A stretch of 64,000 nt of DNA from Paraclostridium sordellii (GCF_000953675.1 NZ_LN679998.1:68127-132126), one strand, 5' to 3'. Positions 36,049 through 46,675 are shown, counted from the first letter of the stretch. Program-made: numbers and translations. Notes: generated by a model from the sequence alone, not told the origin.

Positions 36049-36558
36049 ATGAAACTAAAAAACAAAGGATTTACGCTTATCGAAGTATTAATTGCATTAT
36101 TCATAGTATCTTTAGTTAGTATGTCATTTTTCATGATAGTTAATATAACTAATAGAAGTAACGCTAAGAATGAAAAGGATATACAAGCCATGGATATAGC
36201 ACAAAATGAAATTGAACATATAACTAAAGATATAAAAGATAATAAAAATACTATAGATTTAGATCTAAATGGAGATGGAAATATAGTATCTACAAATAGT
36301 TTAAAAACTAATGAAAAAATAAATAAGAATAAGGTAAAAGAAGTAAAGGAATACATCTCACCTGAATATATGGTTAGGTACGAGGGAAGAGAAAATACAA
36401 ATTTTCAAATTCAAGTAAAAATAACAACTAAAGAAATAAATCAGCAAGTAAAGCATTTTTACATATATTATTTAAATATAGCTGTAAAACCTATATCTGA
36501 CTTAACAAAAAGAACAGTAAATATAAGTACAAAAGTACTTGATAATGGGGGAATTTAA
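36049..36558 (+). CDS. pilV: Minor type IV pilin, PilV-like
   Basis: The protein has 169 aa from ATG 36049 (AGAGGTGA upstream); a longer reading begins inside pilO. The prepilin signal KLKNKG ends at Gly7, followed by FTLIEVLIALFIVSLVSMSFF, with Glu5 of the mature form. Its place directly after pilO is that of pilV in C. difficile, and the FTLIEVLIAL form is typical of minor pilins that start fibre assembly. The name rests on position. Confidence 0.78.
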   Translation: MKLKNKGFTLIEVLIALFIVSLVSMSFFMIVNITNRSNAKNEKDIQAMDIAQNEIEHITKDIKDNKNTIDLDLNGDGNIVSTNSLKTNEKINKNKVKEVKEYISPEYMVRYEGRENTNFQIQVKITTKEINQQVKHFYIYYLNIAVKPISDLTKRTVNISTKVLDNGGI

Positions 36559-36561
36559 AAT

Positions 36562-38664
36562 ATGAAAGCTAAATATAAACTAAAAGATGACAAAGGTTCT
36601 GCTATGATACTAGCTATCATTGTTATAGTTTTAGCTAGTATTATTATTTTAATGCTTTCTAAACAGATTGTAAGTCAGATTAAAACTAGTAAAAACACTC
36701 AAAATTCTATACAGGCTGATTATAATGTCCAAGGAAATATTGAACAAGCAATTGGAAGTTTTATAGAGAGAGTAAGCATTAGTGAAAATGGAAAAGAAAA
36801 TCAGTTAAGTTCTGATAGTAAACTGAAATATGAAGCTAGTCAAAGTATAGTTTATCGTATTACAAGAGATGTTAAGGCAAATTTATTAGAAGCTTTACTT
36901 ATAAATAAGCAAGTGAAAATGCCTGATAAAGATGGTAATAATATAAATTCAGAAGGAAATCTTATTTCAGACACAGGTCTATATCCACAAATAGGTATAA
37001 AATTAAAAAGTATTTATTTTGATAAAGCATATATTTTAAATGGTAATAAAAAATCACCAATAGATTACGTGATAAATTCAGGAGAATACATAGATAAGTT
37101 CAATAATGAAAATAGAAAAAATGCTTTAGAAGCACTTAATTTCATAGAAAATACTCTAAATGAAATTTTAGAAATGGATGAATTAAAAGATGTTAATTTA
37201 ACAAGGGATAAAAAAAATATAAAATCATCTATAAGTAAATCTAAGGATTACATACAGTATTTAATAAATCAAATAAACAGTAATTTTGCATACTTTAATT
37301 ATAATAATACCTTAAATCAAGTATACATAGAGGAAGTTTCTATTGATGATGTTAATCAACTACAATCAGAGTTAAAAATAAGTATAGATTATCTACAAAA
37401 AATTAAAAAATCTGTATCTAATTTAGAAAAATTAAAGATGGATAGTGAAAAAGATAAGACTAGTATGCAGTTTATAGATGACATGATATATATAATGAAA
37501 GATACTGAAAGTGATAATTATATTGAAAAGTTAAGATTTGATATAGATGAACTTAAAAACTGTAACACTTATGACCAAAAGGTTAATCAAATTATAAAAA
37601 TATCTAATAGATTAGACAACTTATATAGGTCGATTGGAAAGTACAATTATGAAAAAGAAATAATGAAAATACATAAAGATGGATTGCCAAATGAAAATGC
37701 AGGAAAAGAATATGAAATAAACTCATCGAATGTAGATAAAGAATCCTCTATAATGGTTTACGCTCAGTTTATAAGACGATATATTAAATCTTCACAAGTA
37801 CAATTAAAATATATTAAATATAAAATCAATAAGGCTTTTATAAATGAATATATTCTAAATGATCAAATACAAGATAATGTAAACGAAGTATTTAATAGTA
37901 CAGAAGAAATTAAAACTTACGAGAAAACAACAGAAAAAATAAATTCTTTATGTAATAAAATTTTAAACAAAAGAAATGGTTTAGAAGAAGAACTAAAGAT
38001 TGTAAAATCTTTTGGGGCTAAAAGTGATAGTTATTGGTGGGAAAAACTTTGGGAGTATTTTTTTGGAGATGAGAAAAGCCAAAATGATATTTATATAAAA
38101 TATGATGTAAATATAGGAAATATTGTTAAGGACTTGGATTCAATAAATGAGAGCTTAGAAAACCTAGATATAAATTTAAAAGAATTAAAATCTGTAAATA
38201 AGTCAAGCTATGAGAAACTTCAAATAGATAATATGATAAAAAAAATTAACGATTCTATAAACACAATAGTAAAAACAAGATATTTATTCAATAGTATTTG
38301 GAGTGAAGGAGATCATTATAATAATTTAAATAAAAAAAATAATAATTTAAAATTAAGATTTCCATCTGATTTTACAATATTACAAAGGGAACCTAAAGGT
38401 AGCACTAGAATTAATTTGGATAAGTTATTTGTAAACGGAGTGGATTATTCTTTAAGAGTTAAGAAAGAAGAAATCTATAATACGATTGAAACTCAGTCAG
38501 ATAATAATATTGATATAGATATAATTATTAAATCTAAAGAAGAAAATTTGAAAAGTCCAATTAAAGCTAAAGTTAGAATATCAATAACTAATTTAAAAAA
38601 TAGTTTAGATTATGATATAACTTATAAAATTTTAAATTGGAGGGATGATTCTTTAGATATTTAA
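36562..38664 (+). CDS. Giant minor-pilin-like protein (GspK/PilX-like N-terminus)
   Basis: The protein has 700 aa, far longer than usual pilins. The N-terminus KYKLKDDKG is followed by SAMILAIIVIVLASIIILML, a prepilin-like cut site after Gly12 and one helix. The mature position 5 is Leu instead of Glu, as in GspK and some PilX-type tip proteins. The remainder is mostly helical-looking, Lys/Asn/Glu-rich, with probable coiled coils (about 180-320 and 410-570), a YWWEKLWEYFFG patch near 492 and a more strand-rich end (620-700). It sits at the pilU position of C. difficile. It may cap the fibre or be an adhesin; that is inference. Confidence 0.75.
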   Translation: MKAKYKLKDDKGSAMILAIIVIVLASIIILMLSKQIVSQIKTSKNTQNSIQADYNVQGNIEQAIGSFIERVSISENGKENQLSSDSKLKYEASQSIVYRITRDVKANLLEALLINKQVKMPDKDGNNINSEGNLISDTGLYPQIGIKLKSIYFDKAYILNGNKKSPIDYVINSGEYIDKFNNENRKNALEALNFIENTLNEILEMDELKDVNLTRDKKNIKSSISKSKDYIQYLINQINSNFAYFNYNNTLNQVYIEEVSIDDVNQLQSELKISIDYLQKIKKSVSNLEKLKMDSEKDKTSMQFIDDMIYIMKDTESDNYIEKLRFDIDELKNCNTYDQKVNQIIKISNRLDNLYRSIGKYNYEKEIMKIHKDGLPNENAGKEYEINSSNVDKESSIMVYAQFIRRYIKSSQVQLKYIKYKINKAFINEYILNDQIQDNVNEVFNSTEEIKTYEKTTEKINSLCNKILNKRNGLEEELKIVKSFGAKSDSYWWEKLWEYFFGDEKSQNDIYIKYDVNIGNIVKDLDSINESLENLDINLKELKSVNKSSYEKLQIDNMIKKINDSINTIVKTRYLFNSIWSEGDHYNNLNKKNNNLKLRFPSDFTILQREPKGSTRINLDKLFVNGVDYSLRVKKEEIYNTIETQSDNNIDIDIIIKSKEENLKSPIKAKVRISITNLKNSLDYDITYKILNWRDDSLDI

Positions 38665-38686
38665 TTGTGTTAAGGAGACGTTTAAG

Positions 38687-40081
38687 ATGAAGAAGGGGAG
38701 CAGAGGATTTACTTTGATAGAAGTAATTATAGCATTAGCTATAATTAGTATTGTTAGTTTTATAGGATATCAAGTAATAAACAAAACTAACGCATTAAGT
38801 AAAGATCAGTTATTAACTTCTGATATGCAAAATGGAGTTAATAATTTAAAAAGATATATGACAAAAGAACTGAGTTCAGCAAAAGAAGTTGATTTGTTTT
38901 ATAGTAACAAAAACGTAGGGAGTATAAAGGATATAAAAAGTAGAAAGGATGACTATGATTATATAAAGAAAAGCATAAATGAAATTACCTCTAATAAAAA
39001 GATTACATATTCATATATTATTAAATTTGATAATTTAGATTTTGTAAATTACAGTATATCAATTTACAAAAAAAATAATAAATTATTATATTCACTAGAT
39101 AGAATTGATAAAAAGGTAAAGTTAAATTTTTTACATAATCAAATATTAGATAAAGATTTAATTCCCTTAAAAATTGAAATTAAAGATAAAAGTATATATG
39201 ATGTAGAGTTGAATTATATAAAAAGAGGAACTCGAATTTATAGCTTTGATGTTTATAATAGAATTTCAAATTCTCAAAATGAAGATGAAAATAATGGTTT
39301 AAAAGATAATGAAGAAGTTTTTGGAGAAAATTATTTATTTTACTGTACTAATCAAATAAGTAAATATTTTAAAAATGCCAAAAATGAGCTAAGTACTGAA
39401 CTTAAAATTAAATTAGAAAAAGATATAAAAGGAGATATAGATGAATTATTTCAAATAACAAAGAAGAATCCTCCAAAAAACATGAAAAAAGTTAGGTCAA
39501 TTTTAGACTCAATTGAGAATAATATAAAACTTTTTAAAAGGTATTCAAATAACCAATTAGACCTAGCTTTTAATGACTTAAACAGGTTAGAGAAATATGT
39601 ATATGTCGCACAGATAACAACTGAATATATGGGAAAAGAAAAGTATGATTTAAATCATAATAATATATTAAATATTCATGACTATACTCAATATAAGATA
39701 GTAGGTGAAATTTCCAAAGCTAGAGATGATATTTTTATGTTAGTAAATGAAGGGTATAAACTTTATGACGTATGGAACGTATTACATACCCAGATTTTGG
39801 CTGGAGAGATGTTGAACATTCAAAATAATATTAATTGGAATATTGTAGATAGATTTAACGAGGACAAAGATATAAGCGATGATTCTAAAAAAGTTTCTAT
39901 GGATATAAATAACTTAATTGATAAAATAATAGATCAACAAGTCAAAATAAAAGAGGCTTTAAAAAACAAGCAATATAGAAATATATATGAAGAAGATGCA
40001 ATAACACATCTAGATAAAGCAAATAGATTTTTAATAGAAGTAAAATATATGTTATCACAAACAAATTATCATAAGAAATAG
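38687..40081 (+). CDS. Large minor pilin, PilW/GspJ-like N-terminus
   Basis: The protein has 464 aa. The prepilin signal MKKGSRG is followed by FTLIEVIIALAIISIVSFIGYQVI, with Glu5 of the mature protein. The first ~170 residues resemble a GspJ/PilW minor pilin; the rest (about 190-464) is an extended Lys/Asn-rich helical part like the preceding 700-aa protein. It holds the pilK position of the C. difficile locus, but I do not name it. AAGGAG precedes the ATG, and pilT follows 19 bases later. Confidence 0.78.
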   Translation: MKKGSRGFTLIEVIIALAIISIVSFIGYQVINKTNALSKDQLLTSDMQNGVNNLKRYMTKELSSAKEVDLFYSNKNVGSIKDIKSRKDDYDYIKKSINEITSNKKITYSYIIKFDNLDFVNYSISIYKKNNKLLYSLDRIDKKVKLNFLHNQILDKDLIPLKIEIKDKSIYDVELNYIKRGTRIYSFDVYNRISNSQNEDENNGLKDNEEVFGENYLFYCTNQISKYFKNAKNELSTELKIKLEKDIKGDIDELFQITKKNPPKNMKKVRSILDSIENNIKLFKRYSNNQLDLAFNDLNRLEKYVYVAQITTEYMGKEKYDLNHNNILNIHDYTQYKIVGEISKARDDIFMLVNEGYKLYDVWNVLHTQILAGEMLNIQNNINWNIVDRFNEDKDISDDSKKVSMDINNLIDKIIDQQVKIKEALKNKQYRNIYEEDAITHLDKANRFLIEVKYMLSQTNYHKK

Positions 40082-40100
40082 CTAGAAAAGGAGAATACTT

Positions 40101-41162
40101 ATGAAAATTTTTAGTATGTTAAAAATAGCAGTTGAATTAGGGGCATCAGACATACATATAACAACAGATTGCGAACCTATAGCAAGGACAAAGGGAAAGT
40201 TTGTTAAACTATCAGATAAGTTACTAACGAAAGAAGATACAGAAGAAATGGCTAAAGAATTAGCTGGACCTAAGAACTTTGAAAGGCTAAAAAAACATGG
40301 TGAATGTGATTTCTCTGTTGCGATTGAAAATGGAGAAAGATTTAGGGTTAATGTATATAAACAAAGAGGAAATTATGCAATAGCAATTAGGACTATAACA
40401 TCTCAGATACCATCATTTAACTCATTAGGATTGCCTGAATCTATAGTTAAGTTTACGGAAAAGGAAAAAGGATTAATTCTTGTAACAGGGCCAACTGGAA
40501 GTGGGAAAAGTACAACCTTGGCAAGTTTATTAGATATAATAAATGAAAAACAACAAAAACATATTATAACTCTAGAAGACCCTATAGAATATGTTCATCA
40601 TCATAAGCAAAGTATAGTTTCTCAAAGAGAGATAGGAAATGACACAGAAAGCTTTAATACTGCTTTAAGAGCTGTTTTAAGACAAGATCCAGATGTAATA
40701 CTTATAGGAGAAATGAGAGATCCAGAAACTGTCTCAATTGCTTTGACAGCTGCTGAAACAGGACATTTAGTTTTTTCTACTCTACATACTATAGGGGCTG
40801 CAAAAACTATAGATAGGATAGTTGACATGTTTACATCTGAACAACAGCAACAAGTAAGAACTCAATTATCAACAGTATGTGAGGGAGTAATATCTCAACA
40901 GTTAGTACCAACTATAGATGGAAGAAATAGAGTTGTCGCAGTAGAAGTTATGATAACTACACCTGCTATAAGGAATTTAATTAGAGAATCTAAAACATAT
41001 CAAATACCTAATATGATTCAGACCGGAACTAAGATTGGTATGCAATCTATGGATCATGAGCTTGTGAGTTTATATAGACAAGGAAAAATTTCTAGAGATA
41101 GTGTACTAAGTAGATGTACTGACTTTGATTTTACTAGTAGATTAATGGGTGGAGAATTTTAA
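40101..41162 (+). CDS. pilT: Type IV pilus retraction ATPase PilT
   Basis: The protein has 353 aa, the standard PilT length. PilT pulls pili back and drives twitching. Visible are the N-terminal ASDIHIT (15-21), Walker A GPTGSGKST (130-138), the Asp box EDPIEYV, Walker B VILIGEMRDPET and the retraction-specific AIRNLIRE motif (about 283-290). Its stop overlaps the start of the prepilin peptidase by one base (TAATG). It implies that these pili retract. Confidence 0.95.
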   Translation: MKIFSMLKIAVELGASDIHITTDCEPIARTKGKFVKLSDKLLTKEDTEEMAKELAGPKNFERLKKHGECDFSVAIENGERFRVNVYKQRGNYAIAIRTITSQIPSFNSLGLPESIVKFTEKEKGLILVTGPTGSGKSTTLASLLDIINEKQQKHIITLEDPIEYVHHHKQSIVSQREIGNDTESFNTALRAVLRQDPDVILIGEMRDPETVSIALTAAETGHLVFSTLHTIGAAKTIDRIVDMFTSEQQQQVRTQLSTVCEGVISQQLVPTIDGRNRVVAVEVMITTPAIRNLIRESKTYQIPNMIQTGTKIGMQSMDHELVSLYRQGKISRDSVLSRCTDFDFTSRLMGGEF

Positions 41163-41941
41163 TGAGCCTATATTTTATGATTATTAGTTTTGTATTAGGA
41201 TCTGTTTTTGGAAGTTTTTATAATGTCTGCATTTATAGAATTCCTGAAAATTTATCTGTATGTAACCCTCCTTCACATTGTTACAACTGCAATACTAGAT
41301 TAAAGCCTATAGATTTAGTTCCAATTTTAAGTTGGTTATTTATAGGAGGTAAATGTAGATATTGTAAAAATTCAATTTCACCAAGATATGCTTTAATTGA
41401 ATTTTTGACAGGTATTTTATTTACTTTAGTATATTTAAAATTTGGATATAGAGTTATAACCGTATACTATATGATTTTTATATCTCTACTTATAATAATA
41501 ACTTTTATAGATATAGATCATTACATAATACCAGATAAATTGATTTTAATAGGAGTTATAGTATCTTTAGTAGCTAATGGATTAGGTTTTGGTATAGATT
41601 TTTTTGATGGATTAAGAGGAGCTTTATTTACAGGTGGAAGCATGTTTATAGTTATTTGGATAATAGAATTTTTTATAAAAAGAGAAGTTATGGGTGGAGG
41701 AGATATAAAGCTTTATACTATGGTAGGATTATTTTTAGGAAGTAAACTTTCTTTACTAACAATTTTATTTAGTATATATATAGGCGCTTTTTATGGTATA
41801 TTTATTATTTTGTATAATAAGATAAGAAATAAAAATTATAATTCCATGATACCATTTGGGCCATTTATATCTATAGCATCTATAGTTTCACTTTTTTATG
41901 GAAATCAAATTATAAAATTTTATATAAATATATTTTTATAA
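41162..41941 (+). CDS. pilD1: Prepilin peptidase / N-methyltransferase PilD
   Basis: The protein has 259 aa. It cuts class III signals and methylates the new N-terminus. The N-terminal methylase part has GSFYNVCIYR (17-26) and the zinc-type cysteines Cys40, Cys43, Cys65 and Cys68. The A24 aspartyl protease part has DIDHYIIPD and the GGGD motif (about 180). It has seven or eight helices. Full-length form, the first of two in this operon. Confidence 0.93.
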   Translation: MSLYFMIISFVLGSVFGSFYNVCIYRIPENLSVCNPPSHCYNCNTRLKPIDLVPILSWLFIGGKCRYCKNSISPRYALIEFLTGILFTLVYLKFGYRVITVYYMIFISLLIIITFIDIDHYIIPDKLILIGVIVSLVANGLGFGIDFFDGLRGALFTGGSMFIVIWIIEFFIKREVMGGGDIKLYTMVGLFLGSKLSLLTILFSIYIGAFYGIFIILYNKIRNKNYNSMIPFGPFISIASIVSLFYGNQIIKFYINIFL

Positions 41942-41943
41942 AT

Positions 41944-41974
41944 AATAACCTATGAATTTATCTCATAGGTTATT
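41944..41974 (+). terminator. Hairpin after pilD1
   Basis: AATAACCTATGA/TCATAGGTTATT, 12-bp stem and 7-base loop, followed by ATTTGTT. It probably ends much of the pilus operon transcript before pilD2. Confidence 0.6.
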
Positions 41975-42050
41975 ATTTGTTAATAATTAATAAGACTATA
42001 ATCTTGGTTAATTGTTAATAATTAAAATAACCTACTATTAGTATTTAATT

Positions 42051-42644
42051 ATGATAAAGATATTATTATTAAGTTTATTAATGATCAAGATAGTTCAGTT
42101 TTCAATAGAAGAAATTTTTAAAATAGAAGTTTATAAGAAAATTATTTATTTTATATTGCCGATAGTTATACTTTTGTTTTACGTGAAACTTGGATTTAAT
42201 GAAGATTTTTTAAGGTATTCACTTTTAGCATGCTTTTTGTTAGTGATATCTATAATAGACTATTATACAATGTATATATACGATATAACTATAATTAGTG
42301 GTATAATAATTCAAGGCTTTATATTATTAATTACAAAAGATATTATAATGAATCATATATTAGGTCTAATATTTGGATTTATTATTCCATATATATTGGT
42401 TAAACTAACAAAAGGTATAGGCTCAGGTGATATAGGAGTCTATGCTTTGTGCTGTTTTTGTGTAGGTATAAATAGGTGCTTATTTTTAATTCCTATGTCT
42501 TTCATTTTTGGGAGCATATATGGAATTTATTTATTGGTTATAAAAAAGAAATCAAGGAAATCATATATTCCATTTGCGCCATGCATATTTTTAGCTACAG
42601 TGTTTTTAATTGTTAGTAAGCCTAATTTACTGATAAATATTTAG
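42051..42644 (+). CDS. pilD2: Short prepilin peptidase lacking the methylase domain
   Basis: The protein has 197 aa with six or so helices. The two catalytic aspartates of the A24 family are present: Asp70 in SIIDYYTMYI and Asp127 in the GSGD motif. The cysteine-bearing N-terminal methylase domain is absent. It is separated from pilD1 by a hairpin and ~110 bases. No ribosome binding site is visible before the ATG at 42051 or the next one at 42080, so translation may be weak or leaderless. It corresponds in position to C. difficile pilD2. Its substrate may be a subset of the pilins. Confidence 0.83.
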   Translation: MIKILLLSLLMIKIVQFSIEEIFKIEVYKKIIYFILPIVILLFYVKLGFNEDFLRYSLLACFLLVISIIDYYTMYIYDITIISGIIIQGFILLITKDIIMNHILGLIFGFIIPYILVKLTKGIGSGDIGVYALCCFCVGINRCLFLIPMSFIFGSIYGIYLLVIKKKSRKSYIPFAPCIFLATVFLIVSKPNLLINI

Positions 42645-42698
42645 TGAATTTTATATGAAAATTAAATTTTAAGATTTATTACAAAAGGAGGAATGAGA

Positions 42699-43259
42699 AT
42701 GTACGTAATAGTAGGGTTAGGAAATCCGGGCAAACAATACGAACATACAAGACATAACGTTGGATTTGATGTTATAGATATTTTAGCAAAGGAATATGGT
42801 ATAAGTGTAACGAAAATAAAACATAAGGCTCTTATAGGAGAAGGAAGGGTAGGAAGTGAAAAAGTTATATTAGTAAAACCTCAAACATATATGAATCTAA
42901 GTGGAGAAACATTAATAGACATATATAATTACTACAAAGTTGATTCAAATAATATTGTAGTAATATACGATGATATAGATTTAGAAGTAGGAAAAATAAG
43001 AATAAGAAAAAAAGGTAGTGGGGGAACTCACAATGGAATGAGATCTATTCTAAAATGTTTAGGAACTAATGAATTTCCAAGAGTTAGGATAGGAGTTTCA
43101 AAGCCAAGACAAGGACAAGATTTGGCTGATTTCGTTTTATCAAGATTTAGGAAAGAAGAAGCTGATGATATACAAGATGGATTAGAAAAAGCAGCTAAAG
43201 CTGTTGATTGCATGATAAGAGAAAATTTAGACCTAGCAATGAATAAATATAATGGTTAG
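42699..43259 (+). CDS. pth: Peptidyl-tRNA hydrolase
   Basis: The protein has 186 aa from ATG 42699, 7 bases after AAGGAGG; the ATG at 42693 is too close. It releases peptides from stalled peptidyl-tRNA. VGLGNPG with Asn9, TRHNVGF with the catalytic His19, and the later DDIDL and GGTHNGMRS segments are all present. mfd follows, as in Bacillus (spoVC-fin-mfd). Confidence 0.96.
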   Translation: MYVIVGLGNPGKQYEHTRHNVGFDVIDILAKEYGISVTKIKHKALIGEGRVGSEKVILVKPQTYMNLSGETLIDIYNYYKVDSNNIVVIYDDIDLEVGKIRIRKKGSGGTHNGMRSILKCLGTNEFPRVRIGVSKPRQGQDLADFVLSRFRKEEADDIQDGLEKAAKAVDCMIRENLDLAMNKYNG

Positions 43260-43279
43260 TTTATAGGGGGGATTAGAAA

Positions 43280-46200
43280 ATGAACGATATTTTTATATCT
43301 CCTTTGCAAAATTCTAAAGAATATAAAGACGTAATAAACAATATAGAAAACAATAAAGGTACATTATTAATAAATGGGCTAGTACAATCACAAAAGCCCA
43401 ATATAGTGTACTCTATATTTAACGATTTAAAGAAACAGATTCTGTATATTGCAAACACGGATTTAGAAGCAAAAAAAGTATATGAAGATTTATGTTTTTA
43501 TATGAAAGATAAAGTTGATTACTTAAGTTCTCAAGATATATACTTTTATCATTTAGATGCAAAGGATAGAAATGATGAAGCAAGAAAATTAAAAGTACTA
43601 TTAAGGATGATAAGCAAGGAGAATACAGTAATAGTAACTTCTGTAGAAGCTGTTCTTAGTAAATATGTACCAAAAGAGGTTTTAAAGAAAAACATATTTA
43701 CATATAAAATTGGAGATACAATAGATATTGAAAATATATCTAAAAAATTAGTTAACCTAGGGTATGAAAGAGTTTCTAAGATAGAAGGTTTCGGTCAATT
43801 TAGTATTAGGGGTGGAATTATAGATGTATTTTCACTAGAGTATGATACACCTATACGTATTGAATTATTTGATGATGAAATTGAATCTATAAGAACTTTT
43901 GATGTATTTACTCAAAAATCTATAAAGAAAATAAAAAAATGTACGATAACTCCATCAAGAGAGTTTATATATCCTGAAAGTATAGAAGAGTCTTTAACTA
44001 GATTAGAAAAAGATATTTCTAAAATAACTGATGATGATGTTTATAAGAGTATAGAAAATATAAAAACAAAAACCTACTTTGAGGGTGTTGAAAACTATAT
44101 AGATTATATGTATACTGACGAAAATAAAAGTATATTTACATATCTTAAGGAAGATGCAGTTGTATTTATAAATGACGTATCTAGATTAAAAGAGAGATGT
44201 GAAAACTATATAAATGAATTTAAAGAAAATTATAAATTAAACCTAGAAAGAGGATTGGCTTTAAAACAACAAGGTAATTTATTATATCATTATTCAGATT
44301 TAGAATATTTAGCTCAAGGTAAAAAGTTAATTTTAAATATGCTTTTAACTAAGTCTATAAAAGATATTAGTGTAAAATCAATTGTAAATTTTGAGAGTAG
44401 AGAAATTCCATCATTTAATGGTAAATTAGATATTTTAGCAGAAGAATTAACTAGATTAAAATACAATGGTCATAAAGTTGTATTAGCGACTAATACTTAT
44501 GATAGAGCTAAAAAGCTAAATAAAGAATTATTAAATTTAGGAATAGAAACTGTATTATCTAGAAAAAGAGATGTAGAAATATATTCATCTCAAGTTGTAA
44601 TAGTTGTTGGGAATATAACATCTGGTTTTCAGTATAAATCTATAAAGTTTGATGTCATAACAGATAAAGAGATGATTGGATCTAATAAAAGGGCTAAAAC
44701 CTCTAAATCTAAAAAATTCAATAAAGGTCAAAAAATAGAAACATTTTTAGATTTAAATGTTGGAGATTATGTTGTTCATGAAAATAGTGGGGTTGGTAGA
44801 TATGTAGGTATAGACCAGTTAAGTGTAAATGGAGTTAAAAAAGACTACATGAGAGTTGTATATCAAGGTGGTGACAACTTATATGTTCCAATCGATCAAA
44901 TGGACAAAATTCAAAAGTTTATAGGTGCAGACACTGAAAAAGTAAAATTAAATAAGCTTGGAAGCAGTGAATGGTCAAAGGCTAAGGCTAAAGTTAAAAA
45001 AGAAATAGAAGATATGACCAAAGATTTAGTTGAGTTATATGCTAAAAGAGAAAAAATAAAAGGATATAGATTCTCTAAAGATACATTATGGCAAAGTGAA
45101 TTTGAAACTCTATTCCCATATCAAGAAACAGATGACCAAATAAAAGCTATAGAAGAAACTAAAAAGGATATGGAATCTAATAAAGTTATGGATAGGCTTA
45201 TATGTGGGGATGTTGGATATGGAAAGACAGAAGTTGCAATAAGAGCTATTTTTAAGGCATGTATGGATCAAAAACAAGTTGCAGTACTTGTTCCAACTAC
45301 AATTCTTGCTCAACAACATTACAATACATTTAGATCAAGATTTGAAAACTATCCGATAAGAGTTGAAGTTTTAAGTAGATTTAAAACTCCTAAGGAGCAA
45401 AAACAAATTATAGAAGATGCTAGAAAAGGTTTGGTAGATGTTATAATAGGAACACATAGAATAATATCTAAGGATATAGATCTTCCTAACTTAGGATTAG
45501 TAGTTATTGATGAAGAACAAAGATTTGGAGTAAAACATAAAGAGTCTTTAAAGAAAATAAAATCAACAGTAGATGTACTAACTTTATCAGCTACACCTAT
45601 ACCTAGAACTCTTCATATGTCATTGAGTGGAATAAGGGATATGAGTGTTATAGAAGAGCCTCCTCAAGAGAGATATCCCGTTATAACCTATGTAGTTGAA
45701 GGAAAAGAAAGTATAATTCAAGATGAGATTGAAAGAGAAATAGCAAGAGGTGGGCAAGTATTCTTTGTTTATAATAGGGTTGAAAGAATTGATGAAATGG
45801 CTAGTATGATACAAAGATTAGTCCCAGATGCTAAAATAGCAGTAGCCCATGGTAGAATGACAGGGAAAGAACTGGAAAATATAATAATAGGATTTTTAAA
45901 TAAAGAGTATAATGTACTTGTTTGTACAACAATAATAGAAACAGGTATGGATATATCTAATGCTAATACTATGATTGTATATGATGCAGATAAAATGGGA
46001 TTAGCTCAACTTTATCAACTAAGAGGTAGAGTTGGTAGAAGTAATAGACAAGGTTATGCATACTTTATGTATGAAAAAGACAAAGTATTAAGTGAAATAG
46101 CAGAAAAGAGATTGAAAGCTATAAGAGAATTTACTGAATTTGGTTCAGGATTTAAGATTGCAATGAGAGATTTAGAAATAAGAGGTGCAGGTAATATATT

Positions 46201-46675
46201 AGGACCTCAACAGCATGGACATATGGCTGTAATTGGATATGATTTATATGTAAAAATGTTAAATGAAGCTATAAGAAAAGTAAAAGGTGAGGTAGTTCAA
46301 GAAGAGATAGATGTAGAAGTGGATTTACCTGTAAATGCTTATATACCTGATAGTTATATAGATGATGAAATTATAAAAATTGAAATGTATAAAAAGATTG
46401 CATCTATAGAAAATGAAGGTGATATGAATGATATAAAAGATGAATTAGCTGATAGATTCTCTGATATACCAAAATCTGTAAATGCACTTATTTCTATAGC
46501 TTACATAAAAACACTGTGTAAGCAAGTTGGAATTGAAAAAATTAGAATGTTAAATGATGAAGTAATTCTTTTACCACTTACGAGATATAGAACAAAAGAA
46601 AAAAATGGATATAAAATAATAGATGAATTACAAAGTATACTCGAACAAATGTGTATAAATAAAAAAAATAACTAG
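43280..46675 (+). CDS. mfd: Transcription-repair coupling factor
   Basis: The protein has 1131 aa. Mfd removes stalled RNA polymerase and recruits UvrA. Domains in order are a UvrB-like N-terminus (1-330), a CarD-like RNA polymerase interaction domain near 485-560 (GDYVVHENSGVGRYVGI), the translocase with Walker A GDVGYGKT (643-650) and DEEQ (744-747), the RecG-like motif, and the C-terminal TRCF domain. The ribosome binding site is AGGGGGG. Length and order are normal. Confidence 0.97.
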   Translation: MNDIFISPLQNSKEYKDVINNIENNKGTLLINGLVQSQKPNIVYSIFNDLKKQILYIANTDLEAKKVYEDLCFYMKDKVDYLSSQDIYFYHLDAKDRNDEARKLKVLLRMISKENTVIVTSVEAVLSKYVPKEVLKKNIFTYKIGDTIDIENISKKLVNLGYERVSKIEGFGQFSIRGGIIDVFSLEYDTPIRIELFDDEIESIRTFDVFTQKSIKKIKKCTITPSREFIYPESIEESLTRLEKDISKITDDDVYKSIENIKTKTYFEGVENYIDYMYTDENKSIFTYLKEDAVVFINDVSRLKERCENYINEFKENYKLNLERGLALKQQGNLLYHYSDLEYLAQGKKLILNMLLTKSIKDISVKSIVNFESREIPSFNGKLDILAEELTRLKYNGHKVVLATNTYDRAKKLNKELLNLGIETVLSRKRDVEIYSSQVVIVVGNITSGFQYKSIKFDVITDKEMIGSNKRAKTSKSKKFNKGQKIETFLDLNVGDYVVHENSGVGRYVGIDQLSVNGVKKDYMRVVYQGGDNLYVPIDQMDKIQKFIGADTEKVKLNKLGSSEWSKAKAKVKKEIEDMTKDLVELYAKREKIKGYRFSKDTLWQSEFETLFPYQETDDQIKAIEETKKDMESNKVMDRLICGDVGYGKTEVAIRAIFKACMDQKQVAVLVPTTILAQQHYNTFRSRFENYPIRVEVLSRFKTPKEQKQIIEDARKGLVDVIIGTHRIISKDIDLPNLGLVVIDEEQRFGVKHKESLKKIKSTVDVLTLSATPIPRTLHMSLSGIRDMSVIEEPPQERYPVITYVVEGKESIIQDEIEREIARGGQVFFVYNRVERIDEMASMIQRLVPDAKIAVAHGRMTGKELENIIIGFLNKEYNVLVCTTIIETGMDISNANTMIVYDADKMGLAQLYQLRGRVGRSNRQGYAYFMYEKDKVLSEIAEKRLKAIREFTEFGSGFKIAMRDLEIRGAGNILGPQQHGHMAVIGYDLYVKMLNEAIRKVKGEVVQEEIDVEVDLPVNAYIPDSYIDDEIIKIEMYKKIASIENEGDMNDIKDELADRFSDIPKSVNALISIAYIKTLCKQVGIEKIRMLNDEVILLPLTRYRTKEKNGYKIIDELQSILEQMCINKKNN

